A stretch of 64,000 nt of DNA, taken from positions 40,030,501 to 40,094,500 of the forward strand of contig NC_091255.1 of assembly GCF_042477335.2 (NCBI RefSeq), written 5' to 3'. This DNA comes from Ovis canadensis. Its lineage: Eukaryota; Chordata; Mammalia; Artiodactyla; Bovidae. A model generated the notes under the pieces. That model was not told the origin of the DNA. It did no database searches and worked only from the letters and a program-made list of their open reading frames with translations. This document shows positions 42,106 to 53,296 of this stretch, one piece after another (within the stretch, counting starts at the first letter, position 1; each line of letters opens with the position of its first letter). The translations under genes and the position numbers were made by a program.

Positions 42106-42735
42106 GTAGAGAAGGATTCTCAACAAAGAGTTGGGTTATACAAAGCCCAGGCTGCCTAAGTCTCCCTGGGAAAGCACAGCTGGAAAACCCCAGGGAGGGC
42201 TCTTGGGAAAACCCACAAATAATGCCATGCAAGGGAACCAGACTGTGGAACCTGCCCCAGGTAGAGGGCATCAAGACACACCCTACCTGTGCCATCCAGG
42301 TTCTAGAGAAGGACCTCTCCTTGTCCCCTCCTCCTGGGTCCAACGCTGCAGGAACCAAGAGCTGCTGCTCGGAAATAAGGGCAGGGTGGTGTGGAGCTGG
42401 GTCCAGTGAAGAAACCCACTCCCCACTCCACCCCACCCTCTGTTCTGAGCTCCAGGCCTGAAGCAATCCAGGCTGAGGGAGGAGAAAAGTTTTAAGCATG
42501 AATGGAATTTGGGGTTTTTAAATCACTCTGAAAGGGAATTATGTGTTTATTAAAGAGATTTGGTTCTTTATTTTTATGAGAGTGACAGAAAAGAGCCATG
42601 TGAGATGAGAGAGGGGAATAGATTAAGAACTTTTCCACAGAAAAGTTTAATGGGAAGTGGTGAGAAAAGAATTCAGTGGGTTTCAACCCACACTCCATTG
42701 AATCCAGTCCATTCAATTGACAGAACCATTTTCTT
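42106..42735. other. GC-rich unassigned segment
   Basis: From 42150 to 42480 the sequence is GC-rich (CCCAGGGAGGGCTCTTGGG, CCCCTCCTCCTGGGTCCAAC) and open in several frames on both strands, including a 137-codon minus frame (42086-42499). That frame has no recognisable domain and no codon-bias signal visible by eye. Unique or unrecognised. Confidence 0.4.
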
Positions 42736-44039
42736 GAGTTATTGTTGTTCATTTAAATTTTTTTAAATTAACTTGAGGGTGTAGTTTATCTGCATAGAAT
42801 AGACTATACAGAGTTTATTTAGTTTCTAAAATTAATATTAGATACAATGCAAAGATAAAACCCTAGTTCTTCCTTATGCTTTTAAATTCTGCTTATAAAT
42901 GGTAGTATTCTCTTAGCAAATTTTAACATTTGCTCTTAGAATTCTTTTCATAATGCTTGGTCTCGATTATGAACTTAGCTAATTCAATTCCTTCAAATAT
43001 TTTAGAGTGCATATTTAAATTTGATATATTTGATTTCCTTCTTAAGTGCTTTGACTGTCTAACTTAACAAACCATTCCTAATAAATATAATAAGCAAACA
43101 TAAATATAACAAACTTCAAATTCTCTTAAATGTCCCAATAGAGGATATAAACTTGGAAAGATTTGAAACTAAACTCATGAGATCACTTTAAAATATCCAA
43201 TTCACATTTTAATTTTCAGTTATTTTCACTCTAATATGCCAATTTTTCATAAACATAAAACAAGTTTTAAGAACAAGCTCAGTCACTCAGCCGCCAAATA
43301 TTAAAAACCCTGGTATATCTTGTCTTCCACATTTAAAAGCTGAATTCTAATTCCCCTAGGGGTTATGAGATACTTACTCCTAAGAAAGATAATTACCCTT
43401 TCAAGTAACTGATGTGAATTTTGACAAGCAATTTCTGGTGAGTATTAGATGATTTCAGGACAACTTTCCAGCAATTAAGGACATTGTTATGTTATGCCAT
43501 GTGTAACATGGGTTGCTTTCTCAGCATGCCTGGGGTTGCAAAAACAAAAATTTTACCCAAGACACTAATTGCATCTTGTCAGCAACTTTGATGGGATGCA
43601 TTAGTTTGTATTGGTAACTGATTACGTCAATGACTCTATAACTCAAAGGGGGTTTTCACACACACAGGACTTCTCCAGTCATGTCTCATGCATGACCTAA
43701 TTCTTTTTCCTTCTCATCCACACCTAAAACTTGAACCTAGGCGAATTACCTCATTTGATTTTCTGTTTCCTTAGATCTTCTCAAGTTATGTGGGTTCATT
43801 TTCTGTCTACCACTAAACACCTTTGAACTTGTGGGAAGCCTGAATTCTTTCATCATCTCAGACCACCCAACACGTGCAGGTATTAAAATGATAACCAACT
43901 ACATTCTGAATACCTCACATAGCTACGAGGCCATGCTACTGTCAGATTGTACGTCGAAACCTCAAATTAAACAAAAAGCATGAATGTAGACCTCTGTTTG
44001 AGACTCTGCCGTAACCAGTTCTGTGTTTTGTCCATTTAA
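42736..44039. other. Unassigned AT-rich DNA
   Basis: About 1.3 kb without a recognised repeat, the longest featureless stretch in this part of the window. No frame over 60 codons. Confidence 0.5.
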
Positions 44040-44200
44040 GTCATAGGAAGTAGGCTGCACAAATATTTCTATTAATATTTTGTAACAAATGCCTTCAAAT
44101 GTAAAGAGGTTAGACAACTTATCCTCAAACATGTAGATAATAAGGGGCAGAATTAAGACTTAAATGCAGTTCTGATTGCTAGTGTTCTATGCAGTCTATT
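44040..44200 (-). mobile_element. MIR: MIR SINE
   Basis: AAATGTAAAGAGGTTAGACA, ACATGTAGATAATAAGGGGC and GACTTAAATGCAGTTCTGAT follow the reverse MIR order from core to 3' part. Diverged. Confidence 0.65.
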
Positions 44201-44230
44201 TTACCTTCTGCCTCTCCTTAAAAGTTAAGC

Positions 44231-44538
44231 GTATGCGAGACGGCAAAAGAGACACAGATGTATCGAACAGTCTTTTGGACTCTGTGGGAGAGGGAGAGGG
44301 TGGGATGATTTGGGAGAATGGCAGTGAAACATGTATAATATCATATAAGAAACGAATCGCCAGTCTAGGTTTGATGCAGGATACAGGATGTTTGGGGCTG
44401 GTGCACTGGGATGACCCAGAGGGATGGTATGGGGAGGGAGGTGGGAGGGGGGTTCAGGATGGGGAACACGTGTACACCCGTGGCAGATTCATGTTGATGT
44501 ATGGCAAAACCAATACAATATTGTAAAGTAAAAAAAAA
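44231..44538 (+). mobile_element. Young 5'-truncated L1 (bovine L1 3' UTR)
   Basis: 3' UTR from GTATGCGAGACGGCAAAAGA through GATGCAGGATACAGGATGTT and CACGTGTACACCCGTGGCAG to CCAATACAATATTGTAAAGT, then a pure A-tail. Exact TSD AAAAGTTAAGC at 44220-44230 and 44539-44549. The exact TSD and intact tail indicate a recent insertion. The 116-codon frame here (44176-44526) is UTR, not a gene. Confidence 0.96.
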
Positions 44539-44549
44539 AAAAGTTAAGC

Positions 44550-45088
44550 AAAGGCAGACTAAAAGAATAAATGTTGAGAGAAAGCTTTCTAGTATTCTTG
44601 AACTTTATTTTTTTTAAACATAGAAAAACAGCTTTTTAAAAGGAGTAGGTGTATGTCTCATCCTTTTTAAGTCTTTCAGAACAACTTCCATCCTTCAAGA
44701 GCTTGTAATGATGCTAAGACCTGGAGGAGAAAAATGCCTCTTAGAAACCTCATTGATTATCTGCTTCAGTGGACTCATTAAAAGTTGGTAATTCTTATAG
44801 TGCAGAGCACTGCCATTTTTCTTTGGCATATTTCAAACTTTGCAGAGACTTCTCAAAGCAGAGTCACAGAGGTTTCTGCTAGAGATTCATCCCATGCCAC
44901 ACACTGGTGTTGACTGCCACTGCTCCCCTATAGGATGGAACAAAGACCTGTAAGGCAAAGTGTCATGTCGCAGACCTGATTTACAAATCCCCCCAACCTT
45001 TTCTCCTTAAGAGCAGTGGAACTCTTTCTTCACGCTAGATCTTATGTGGGAAGCTGATAGTCAAAGAAATGAAAGGAAGGTGACTCTG
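44550..45088. other. Unassigned DNA
   Basis: No repeat recognised and no frame of note. Confidence 0.45.
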
Positions 45089-45321
45089 GGCTTTCCTGGG
45101 GGTCAGGTGGCTAAGAATCTGCCTGCCAACCCATGAAGAGGACATGGGTTCTATCCTTGGTCTGGGAAGATTCCACGTACCCTGGAGCAGCTAAACCCAT
45201 GTTCCACAGCTAGAGGAGCCACGACGATGAGAAGCCTGCACACCACAGCTAGTGAGCAGTCCCTGCTCGCTGCAACCAGAGAAAGCCCACATGCAGCACA
45301 ATCAATAATAATAATAAATAA
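45089..45321 (+). mobile_element. CHR: CHR SINE with (AAT)n tail
   Basis: Sense CHR: GGGCTTTCCTGGGGGTCAGG, GGTTCTATCCTTGGTCTGGG, CACAGCTAGAGGAGCCACGA, GCAGTCCCTGCTCGCTGCAA, ending (AAT)n at about 45306-45320. Slightly shortened in the middle. Confidence 0.92.
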
Positions 45322-45446
45322 CTGTTTTCAAAAAGCATAGCAGCTATAGCTTGAATACAGAGTAGAGATCTGAATTCTTTGCCCCTCTATCCTTCCACAG
45401 GGGCCCTTAAACTCCTCAGCACCCACCATGGTTTATAGAAAATAAA

Positions 45447-45653
45447 GTGAAAGTGTAGTCACTCAGTCGTGTCCGACTCTTTGCGACTCCATGGACTGTA
45501 GCTGCCAGGCTTGTCTGTCCACGGGATTCTCCAGGCAAGAATACTGGAATGGGTTGCCATTCCCTTCTCCAGGGGATTTTCCTGACCCAGGTATCAAAAC
45601 CCAGGTCTCTTGCGTTGCTGGCAGATTCAATTTCCTGGTGACCAGGGAAGCCC
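45447..45653 (-). mobile_element. Bov-tA: Bov-tA SINE
   Basis: Reverse copy: GTGAAAGTGTAGTCACTCAG to TGACCAGGGAAGCCC. The A-box region is altered (GATTCAATTTCCTGGTGACC). Possible TSD ATGGTTT at 45429-45435 and 45655-45661 does not abut the left end. Confidence 0.93.
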
Positions 45654-46049
45654 TATGGTTTGGGGGAACAGCTTAAATAGCACTCTCATGGAAAAGGCAT
45701 GACAATTGAAGCATAGCATTTCTCTGAAAAAAAAAAAATCTACAGAGGAGACTTCTTAGAAGGTTTATCTCTTTGCCCCAAGGAGAAAGGACTTGGACAC
45801 AGTCTCTACAGAAACCTGAGAGAGGTAATCCTGACTCTCTCTCTACCATTTAATATTAGAAACAATGATTCTACTGTTCCAGCCACACAGAAGCCTCCTG
45901 TGAAGTTTGCCAGATGTATACCATCTCTACTGTTTCGTTGAAGGCAAATATATATTTGTCAGAGAGTAATTAGTAATGTGACTCCTAAAGTCAAGTCTCT
46001 GCGGGGGAAATTTTTCCTCCCCTCTGTTTCATCTCATCGCAAATATGGT
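45654..46049. other. Unassigned DNA
   Basis: A-run at 45728-45739; no repeat or gene recognised. Confidence 0.45.
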
Positions 46050-46058
46050 CTTTGCAAG

Positions 46059-46366
46059 CTGTTGTCGTTCAGTCACTTAGTCATGTCCGACTCTTTGCGA
46101 CTGCATGGACTGCAACGTGCCTGGCCTCCCTGTCCTTTACCATCTCCCAGAGTTTGCTCAAACTCATCTCCATTCGATGATCCCATCCAGCCATCTCATC
46201 GTCTGCCATCCTTTTTCTCCTTTTGATTTCCATCTTTCCCAGCATCAGGGTCTTTTCCAATGAGTCAGCTCTTCGCATCAGGTGGTCAAAGCACTGAAGC
46301 TTCAGCTTCAGCATCAGTCCTTCCAATGAATAATCAGGGTTGATTTCCTTTAGGATTGACAAAAAA
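46059..46366 (-). mobile_element. BovB: BovB 3' fragment (older type)
   Basis: Reverse BovB 3' end to the C-terminal domain (GTTGTCGTTCAGTCACTTAG to TTTCCTTTAGGATTGAC), with a T-run side (AAAAAA on this strand) at the truncated end. Exact TSD CTTTGCAAG at 46050-46058 and 46367-46375. Confidence 0.97.
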
Positions 46367-46588
46367 CTTTGCAAGTTAGGGAATTTTATCAAAATCAAGG
46401 TTTTCCATGAACGGGAGTTAGTTCAACCATGTCCTGTTTCTGCTTTTCCTGCAAAATCTTCTTAAATGAGTATTGGGCATCAGACAGAGAAATAATGAAA
46501 AAGGAGGAAAATGTTTTCAGGCCAAACTAGTCAGCTCACATTGGCCTTCTAAAGACCCAGACTCTGTAATGCTCAAATGCTCCGTGTG

Positions 46589-46811
46589 TATGTTCAGTCA
46601 TGACCGACTCTTTGCGAACCCATGGACTATAGCATACCAGGCTCCTCTGTCCATGGAATTTCCCAGGCAAGAATACTGGAGTGGGTTTCCATTTCCTCCT
46701 CCAGGAGATCTTCCTGACCCAGGGATAGAACCAGAGTCTTCTGCATCTCCTGTATCGGCAGGCGGGTTTCGTTTTTGGTTTTGTCTTTGTTTTTACCCCT
46801 GAGCCACCAAG
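46589..46811 (-). mobile_element. Bov-tA: Bov-tA SINE with unusually long flanking duplication
   Basis: Reverse copy: TATGTTCAGTCATGACCGAC to GAGCCACCAAGAAGACCC, with a T-rich expansion (GTTTTTGGTTTTGTCTTTG) at about 46769-46794 in the tRNA-like head. The flanks at about 46552-46588 and 46812-46848 match at about 31 of 37 positions, longer than a normal TSD. Confidence 0.93.
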
Positions 46812-46848
46812 AAGACCCAGATTCTGTAATGCTCGGATGCTCTGTCTG

Positions 46849-48018
46849 CATATAATTTTTATGACAGTTATTGATTGCTTCTTTTACCTCAGAATTAAGG
46901 AAACAGACTTGGAAGTCATCATGAAAAAAGGTGGAGACTATTACTATAGTACTTTACACTATCCAATAGTTTGTGGTTTTTCTTTCACATGCACTTGGAA
47001 GTTGAAATCCAAGGCCAAGCGGGAATCATAGCCATAAAAAAACCACGGGCATCTACTTTATTTCTTCAAACCATTTTGAAGAGTTTTGACTATATTGTCC
47101 ACCACCACCCCCAAATTTCAACCCCAAATCCCCTTGAAGATTAACAAGCTGACAAACTCTGCTAATGTCAGGGAGAGGAAAGCAGCTCCCTGCGAGTTGC
47201 CGGAAATGGACTCCAGACTTCCTCTTTCTTCAGCTGAGGACACTATGTAACTGTTCAAAAATGTGAAGGTTTCTTAAAGCGTGATGACTATTACAGGACT
47301 GAGACGCAGGCTTCTCCTAGAGCCAGGTAGTAACGTTCAGCCAATGAATCAGACCCCAGTCTGGCCTGATGTTCAACAAGGAGATGATTTATAATGGGAT
47401 ATGGGGGTAGTCAGCGGATGCAGCTCAGAGGTCGGATAATCTGGACCAGCTGGGCATAGATGGCGACACTTCTGCCCTCTTCTCCCTCCCCCATCATTTG
47501 CTCCCTGCCAGAACATGGAAGAGCAGTTCTTTGAGAGAGCAGCTTGGAGATATTCAGGTCACAGAGATGCAGGCTTATCAAGAATTGGTTTCACTATGTG
47601 TCTTTCTAAAGCCAGGGTCTGTCCAGAGGAAATATCCTAGCAGGGTTTAGACTCAGTGGAACTCTGGAAATTGTAAGAAAGTCATAGTAAATGAAAGATT
47701 ATTTCCCTCTCTGTGTGTATGTATGTCAGGGGAAGAAGTAGCTGAGTTAACAGAAGAGCATCGTGTATATTTATCTCAAAATGTTATCATTTCTATAGTG
47801 TATAATATACTTTGAAACACAACAGTTGTATTATTTTTGGTTCTGCAGTTATACAATAATGTCTTCTACTTACCTACTGTAAGAATATATGATCTTCACT
47901 AGTATAGCAGTGTAGCAAATGGTATATAATATTATTATTTGTTTGTTTGTTTGTTTGTTTCAATAAACAAATACATTTAAATAATATGCAAATATCATTA
48001 TAAAACATAGGAAACTTC
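46849..48018. other. Unassigned DNA
   Basis: No repeat recognised apart from (GTTT)n at 47938-47960. Stretches such as GCGAGTTGCCGGAAATGGAC (47191) and GATGACTATTACAGGACTGA are not familiar. No frame over 65 codons. Confidence 0.45.
47938..47960 (+). repeat. (GTTT)n microsatellite
   Basis: Five perfect GTTT units followed by CAATAAAC. Confidence 0.95.
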
Positions 48019-48225
48019 CCTCTGTGTGTGTTCCATCCTGTCTGACTCTTTGTGACCCTGTGGACTGTAGCTCACCAGGGTGATATATCCATGGAATTTT
48101 CCAGACAAGACTACTGGAGTGGGTTGCCATTTCTTTCTCCAGGGGATCTTCCTGACCCAGGGATTGAACCCATGTCTTCTGCGTTGCAGGCAGATTTTTT
48201 TTTTACCACTGAGCCACCTGGGAAG
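48019..48225 (-). mobile_element. Bov-tA: Bov-tA SINE
   Basis: Reverse copy: GTGTGTTCCATCCTGTCTGA to GAGCCACCTGGGAAGC. A T10-type run at 48197-48206 expands the A-box side. Confidence 0.93.
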
Positions 48226-48650
48226 CATGAAGGCTCTAGATATAAATTATAACATGAAAGATAACTTTCACAAAATGGTAAAATACACACATTTTCAGAA
48301 ATGTTTTTAGACTAATACCTGTAGGAAATAAATATGAAATTTTATTGGGATCTTCCTTCCAGTGCTTACATTGGAACTAAACCCAAACTGATTAAAACTG
48401 GGTCCAGCAATTCTAGCGTGCCGTTTCCAACATGGTTCCCTGTTCTCTGCTCTCTGCTGCCCTCCTCCTCTCCCGTTTCCTGTTTACTATAAGCTCTATG
48501 GCAGAAAATTATTTTCCTAATGTACACTACAGTATCTCTTGGAATCCTACTCTATCCTTTGGAAAAATCTAAACTTGTTTTTCTCTAGTTTAATGATGTT
48601 ATCAGTTGAAATCTAAATTAAACTTTTACAGTTAAAGTTGTGTAGTAATG
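48226..48650. other. Unassigned DNA
   Basis: No repeat recognised; a pyrimidine-rich block (CTGCTGCCCTCCTCCTCTCC) lies near 48450-48485. Confidence 0.45.
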
Positions 48651-48907
48651 AATTTATTTACAAAACAGAAACAGACTCACAGACTTAGAGACAGAGATGG
48701 TTGCCTGGGGGAAGAATGGGGGGATGGCATAGTTTAGAGAGTTTGAGGTGGGCATGTCCACACTGTTGTATTTAAAATGGATAACCAACAAGGACCTACT
48801 GTATGGCACAGGGAAATCTGCTCAAAGTTATGTGGCAGCCTGGATGGGAGGGGAGTTTGGGGGAGAATAGATACATGTATATGAATGGCTGAGTCCCTTG
48901 GCTGTTC

Positions 48908-50019
48908 AAAAAAGTGAGAGTTCCAGAAAAACATCTATTTCTGCTTTATTGACTATGCCAAAGCTTTTGACTGTGTGGATCACAATAAACTGTGGAAAAT
49001 TCTGAAAGATATGGGAATACCAGACCATCTGACCTGCCTCTTGAGAAATCTGTATGTAGGTCAGGAAGCAACAGTTAGAACTGGACATGGAACAACAGAC
49101 TGGTTCCAAATAGGAAAAGGAATTCATCAAGGCTGTTTATTGTCACTCTGCTTATTTAACTTATATGCAGAGTACATCATGAGAAACGCTGGGCTGGATG
49201 AAGCATAAGCTGGAATCAAGATTGCTGGGAGAAATATCAATAACCTCAGATATGCAGATGATACCACCCTTATGGCAGAAAGTGAAGAGGAACTAAAAAG
49301 CCTCTTGATGAAAGTGAAAGAGGAGAGTGAAAAAGTTGGCTTAAAGCTCAACATTCAGAAAACGAAGATCATGGCATCCAGTCCCATCACTTCATGGGAA
49401 ATAGATGGGGAAGCAGTGTCAGACTTTATTTTGGGAGGCTCCAAAATCACTGCAGATGGTGACTGCAGCCATGAAATTAAAAGACACTTACTCCTTGGAA
49501 GGAAAGTTATGACCAACCTAGACAACATATTAAAGAGCAGAGACATTACTTTGCCAACAAAGGTCCGTCTAGTTAAGGCTATGGTTTTTCCAGTGGTCAT
49601 GTATGGATGTGAGAGTTTGACTGTGAAGAAAGCTGAGTGCTGAAGAATTGATGCATTTGAACTGTGGTGTTGGAGAAGACTCTTGAGAGTCCCTTGGACT
49701 GCAAGGAGATCCAACCAGTCCATTCTGAAGGAGATCAGTCCTGGATGTTCATTGGAAGGACTGATGTTGAAGCTGAAACTCCGATACTTGGCCACCTGAT
49801 ACAAAGAGCTGAATCATTGGAAAAGACCCTGATGCTGGGAAAGATTGAGGGCAGGAGAAGGGGACAACAGAGGATGAGAGAGTTGGATGGCATCACCCAC
49901 TCAATGAACATGGGTTTGGGTAAGCTCCGGGAGTTGGTAATGGACAGGGAGGCCTGGCGTGCTGCAGTTCATGGGGTCGCAAAGAGTCGGACACAACTGA
50001 GCACCTGAACTGAACTGAA
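48908..50019 (+). mobile_element. BovB: BovB LINE, 5' truncated, inside L1
   Basis: Starts within RT (AGTTCCAGAAAAACATCTAT) and runs to the 3' end (ACACAACTGAGCACCTGAAC, TGAACTGAAC). Close to the copy at 19882 over the shared part, including several identical 3' UTR blocks. A TSD is not clear because the BovB tail and the L1 target are both CTGAA-like. Confidence 0.95.
48930..50008 (+). pseudogene. Broken BovB reverse transcriptase C-terminal half
   Basis: Keeps RT motif A (FIDYAKAFD, present intact here), the YADD motif (near 49250-49262) and the C-terminal domain. It is broken by a TAA after DEA at 49206-49208, an Arg-codon-to-TGA change at 49641-49643 and a frame change near 49785. Longest surviving frame is 123 codons (49272-49643). 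Confidence 0.93.
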
Positions 50020-50052
50020 CTTGAAACTATCACAGCATTGTTAATTGCCTAT

Positions 50053-50389
50053 GTTGTTCTGTGCTGTGCTTAGTTGCTTAGTCATGTCCAGCTCTTTTCA
50101 ACCTCATGGACTGCAGTCTGCCAGCTCCTCTGTCCATGGGGATTCTCCAGGCAAGAATACTGAAGTGGGTTGCCATGCCCTCTTCCAGGGGACCTTCCCA
50201 ACCCAGGGATTGAACCTATGTCTCCCATATTGCAGGCAGACTCTTTACTGTCTGAGCCACCAGGGCCAAGAATACTAGAGTGGGATACCTATTCCTGCTC
50301 CAGAAGATATTCCTGACCCAGGAATTGAATCAGGGTCTCCTGCATTGCAGGCTGATGATTCTTTACCAGCTGAGCCATGAGATAAGCTC
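50053..50389 (-). mobile_element. Bov-tA: Two-headed Bov-tA (Bov-tA2-type)
   Basis: A complete reverse Bov-tA (to GAGCCACCAGGG) is followed without gap by a second partial unit with its own tRNA-like head (CCAAGAATACTAGAGTGGGA to CCAGCTGAGCCATGAGATAA). TSD TAATTGCCTAT at 50042-50052 versus TAATTGGCTAT at 50390-50400 (10/11) spans both, so they inserted as one unit with two tRNA-like domains. Confidence 0.93.
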
Positions 50390-50430
50390 TAATTGGCTAT
50401 ACTCCAATACAAAATACAGAGTTTTAAAAG

Positions 50431-51289
50431 ATTGCATTGTAAAGTTCATAAGGAAGGTGGGCAGCTTATCTAGTAAACTCTTTTGCAGGCAGGGTTGAGA
50501 TCTCTCTTCTATAACATTAAATGCTTGAAGACATTGGAGAAATCTGTAAAGAGTTTTGAGAGGAAAATTTAGTAACCTCCAAATTCCTGGACAGAGTGTT
50601 ATTCATGTGTGAAGATAACGTAAAGAGTTTCCAGATACTCAAATACTCAAAGTATGCAAGTCCTATCTATTCAGAAAAATGTTACCCAAAGCTGAACTCA
50701 CATGAAATCAGAAACTGCAGCAATGTATAAAAACTCAGACTCCATAATGATGAAGTAAAAAAAGAGGCTAAAAGTAAAATTTGAAATTGTTTAAATATAT
50801 AATTAAGTCAATAAATTTAAAATAAAGTTGCAAAGCACTATGAAAATGCCATAAGTAATTTTGAAAGATTAAAAGGCTTTAAAATTTAAAAAAAAAAAAC
50901 AATAATATGCACCTTCTAAAATCTCATAAACAAAATAGAATGTGGGGAAAGAAAAGGAATTTTACTCTCTGAATTGAAGGGAATCAGTAGATATTATTTC
51001 TCACCTGAGGTTGATCATTAAAGAGCTAAAGAATGTAGTTTATTTTTAAAAATCAAAATTAAACTGTAATTGAATTAAGAACAGGACTTAGATCTTACAG
51101 TTCCCTAGGGAAAATAAAGACATTCACCTAATGCATATAACAAAAAGTAGGGAAAGAAAGCCAGTGTACAAGCATATAAAAGAAAGAATAAAGATGACAT
51201 GTAGACAAGTTTTAATTGGAAACTAATTAAACATAAAAAAAACAAAAAACCCAGCAGCTTTTTATAAAATAGAAGTTAACTGTGTTCTG
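50431..51289. other. Unassigned AT-rich DNA (possibly L1-derived)
   Basis: A-rich plus strand with several A-runs (50888-50900, 51236-51248). The composition resembles decayed L1 ORF1 or inter-ORF sequence upstream of the L1 at 51290, but I could not match specific blocks. Confidence 0.4.
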
Positions 51290-52264
51290 TTTGTGAGTTC
51301 ACTGAAAACGAGAGAAGCTGTAAAAGCTCACATTCAAAGGATACAAAGGCCTATCAGACAAAAACAGTGCAAAGGAAGCAGGGAGAACACTATTACTATC
51401 ACAAAACATAGTAGTCAAATCACCATTCATAGTTAAAGTAATTAAAAATAACTCCAAGCCAAAAAACATCGTTACAGTCGAGACTCTCATCGGGCTCAGT
51501 TCCCAATGAAAATGGCCCAATCAATGTATTAAAGAAAATTCTATGTCATGGCCAGAGCTTATAGAAAGATGTCACATACCTAACACTTGGAGAGGCACCG
51601 CAGTCAGTGGCAGAAGCAAGGACAGACCGCGGGAGATGCCATGAGGACTCACCAGGAAGAGACAATGAGCGGACAAGGGAGGGGAGATTTCCTACTCTAA
51701 GTCTGTGTAAACGGTCTAGGGAAAATGAAATCAATGGACTGCTCATCATTTTACATTGTACCAAGTTCAGAAGGCAGCCAAACATTTTTAACATTCTGGA
51801 AGGAAAGACTCTCAGAATTCTGTATTTTTAAAATATCCTTTTAAAGTGAGGATGAAATAAAGACAGATGAAAAGGAAAGGAATTTGTTAGGAAGGACCTG
51901 AACTGCAAGATATACTAAACTATGCTCTTTGGGTTGACGGGAAGTGATACCAGATGCTAAATTGCAAGTACAAGAAGGCAAAAAGAGCACCAGAAATAGT
52001 AAGTATGTGGGAAAATAAAAGATGAGTGACTTTAATTATATAGAGGTGAAATATATGTCAGTAGCACAGAAGGAAGGGGAAAATGGAATTATACTGTTGT
52101 AAGCTTCTTACACGGTTTATGGTGGTATAATATTAATTTTAAATAGGCTGTGATAAATTAAGGAAGAACTTTGTAATCCTTGGGGAAGCTACAAAATAAC
52201 GCTGCAGTAGCAACACAAAAATATAGCTAGACAATAAAGGAAATGAAATATTAAAAATATTCAG

Positions 52265-52405
52265 TGACTTCCCTGGTGGTCCTGTGGCTAAGAATTTGCC
52301 TTCTAGTACAAAGGGCGTAGGTTCGATCCCTGGTTGGGGAACTAAGATCTCATAAGCCACAAAGCCAAAATAAATAAATAAACAACAAAACAAAGAAACA
52401 AATAA
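52265..52405 (+). mobile_element. CHR: CHR-2-type short SINE inside L1
   Basis: GACTTCCCTGGTGGTCCTGT, GTAGGTTCGATCCCTGGTTG, CTCATAAGCCACAAAGCCAA, ending (AATA)n/(CAAA)n. The Pol III B box (GGTTCGATCCC) is at consensus. The TSD is blurred by A-rich flanks. Confidence 0.92.
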
Positions 52406-53076
52406 TAAACATTCTACAAAGTTTAAAAAAAAATTCGATTGACTCCAAGTGACAGGATAAAAGGAACATAGAAGAATTTTTAAAAAATGGAAGAAGCAGG
52501 AAAAAAATTTTAATAAAATTCAGATTAAACCCACTCATACCAATACCTACATTAAATGTAAATGGACTATGAAATCCAGTTAATAGGTATAAATTATCAG
52601 TTTAGATAAAAAGCAAGACTTAGTTCTGTACTATCAGCAAGTGATGCATTTTAAATATTAAGGAACCAGACAGGTTAAATCAAAGAATAGAAAAAAGATG
52701 TAATATGCATACGTTAAGCCTAGGAGAGCTGGAGTGACAATACTAATGCCAAAGTGGATTTCAGATAGGGAGTATTACTGGGAATGTACAGGGACACTTA
52801 ATCATCATAAGTAACATAAATCATCAGTTTGACTTTCTAACCCCCAAAGCATGTAAATCTATGAACAGTTTTAATGTGGATTGTATTTCAATAAAGATGC
52901 TAAAAATACATGTTTTAAAAACCTAGTAAGATTAAAAGATATACAAATTACAGTCAGAAATTTTAATATCCTTTCCATCAGCAGTGGCTAGGATAATCAG
53001 ACAAAAAATCAGCAAGGATGAAGAAAATTGGAACAACTTGTTCTAACTGACAATTTAGAAGCACTGTATGTAACAA

Positions 53077-53296
53077 TGGGGCGTCCCAGGTGGCAGAGCA
53101 GTAGAGAATCCACCTGCCAATCCAGGAGGCACCAGATACGTGGGTTCATCCCTGGGATGGGAAGATTTCTTAGGGTAGAAAACAGCAGCCCGCCCCAGTA
53201 TTCTTGCCTGGGAAGTCCCCCGGACAGGGAAGCCCAGTGGGCTACAGCCCATGGTGTCGCAAAGAGTCGGATATGGCTGAACACAGAACACACACA
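53077..53296 (+). mobile_element. Bov-tA: Bov-tA SINE inside L1
   Basis: GGGGCGTCCCAGGTGGCAGA to GGATATGGCTGAACACAGAA, with the head extended (GGAGGCACCAGATACG). TSD TATGTAACAA at 53067-53076 versus TATGCAACAA at 53297-53306 (9/10). Confidence 0.95.

Larger units (their letters stand above)
48651..50430 (+). mobile_element. L1 3' UTR, split by BovB and Bov-tA
   Basis: ACAAAACAGAAACAGACTCA to GGCTGAGTCCCTTGGCTGTT lies left of the BovB. TTGAAACTATCACAGCATTG (50021-50040) lies between the inserts, and ACTCCAATACAAAATACAGA lies after the Bov-tA. Joined, these make one L1 3' end of ~330 bases. It is the same terminal sequence as at the window start (1-208). Confidence 0.92.

Noticed and set aside
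41683..42159. 158-codon plus-strand open frame
   Set aside because: Antisense of the BovB 3' fragment at 41570-42098.
42086..42499. 137-codon minus-strand frame in GC-rich DNA
   Set aside because: Overlapped by open plus frames of similar length; GC-rich DNA has few stops, and no domain or splice context is present.
44176..44526. 116-codon open frame over GGGAGAGGGAGAGGGTGGG-type sequence
   Set aside because: It lies in the L1 3' UTR of a young insertion, which is G-rich and stop-poor on this strand.
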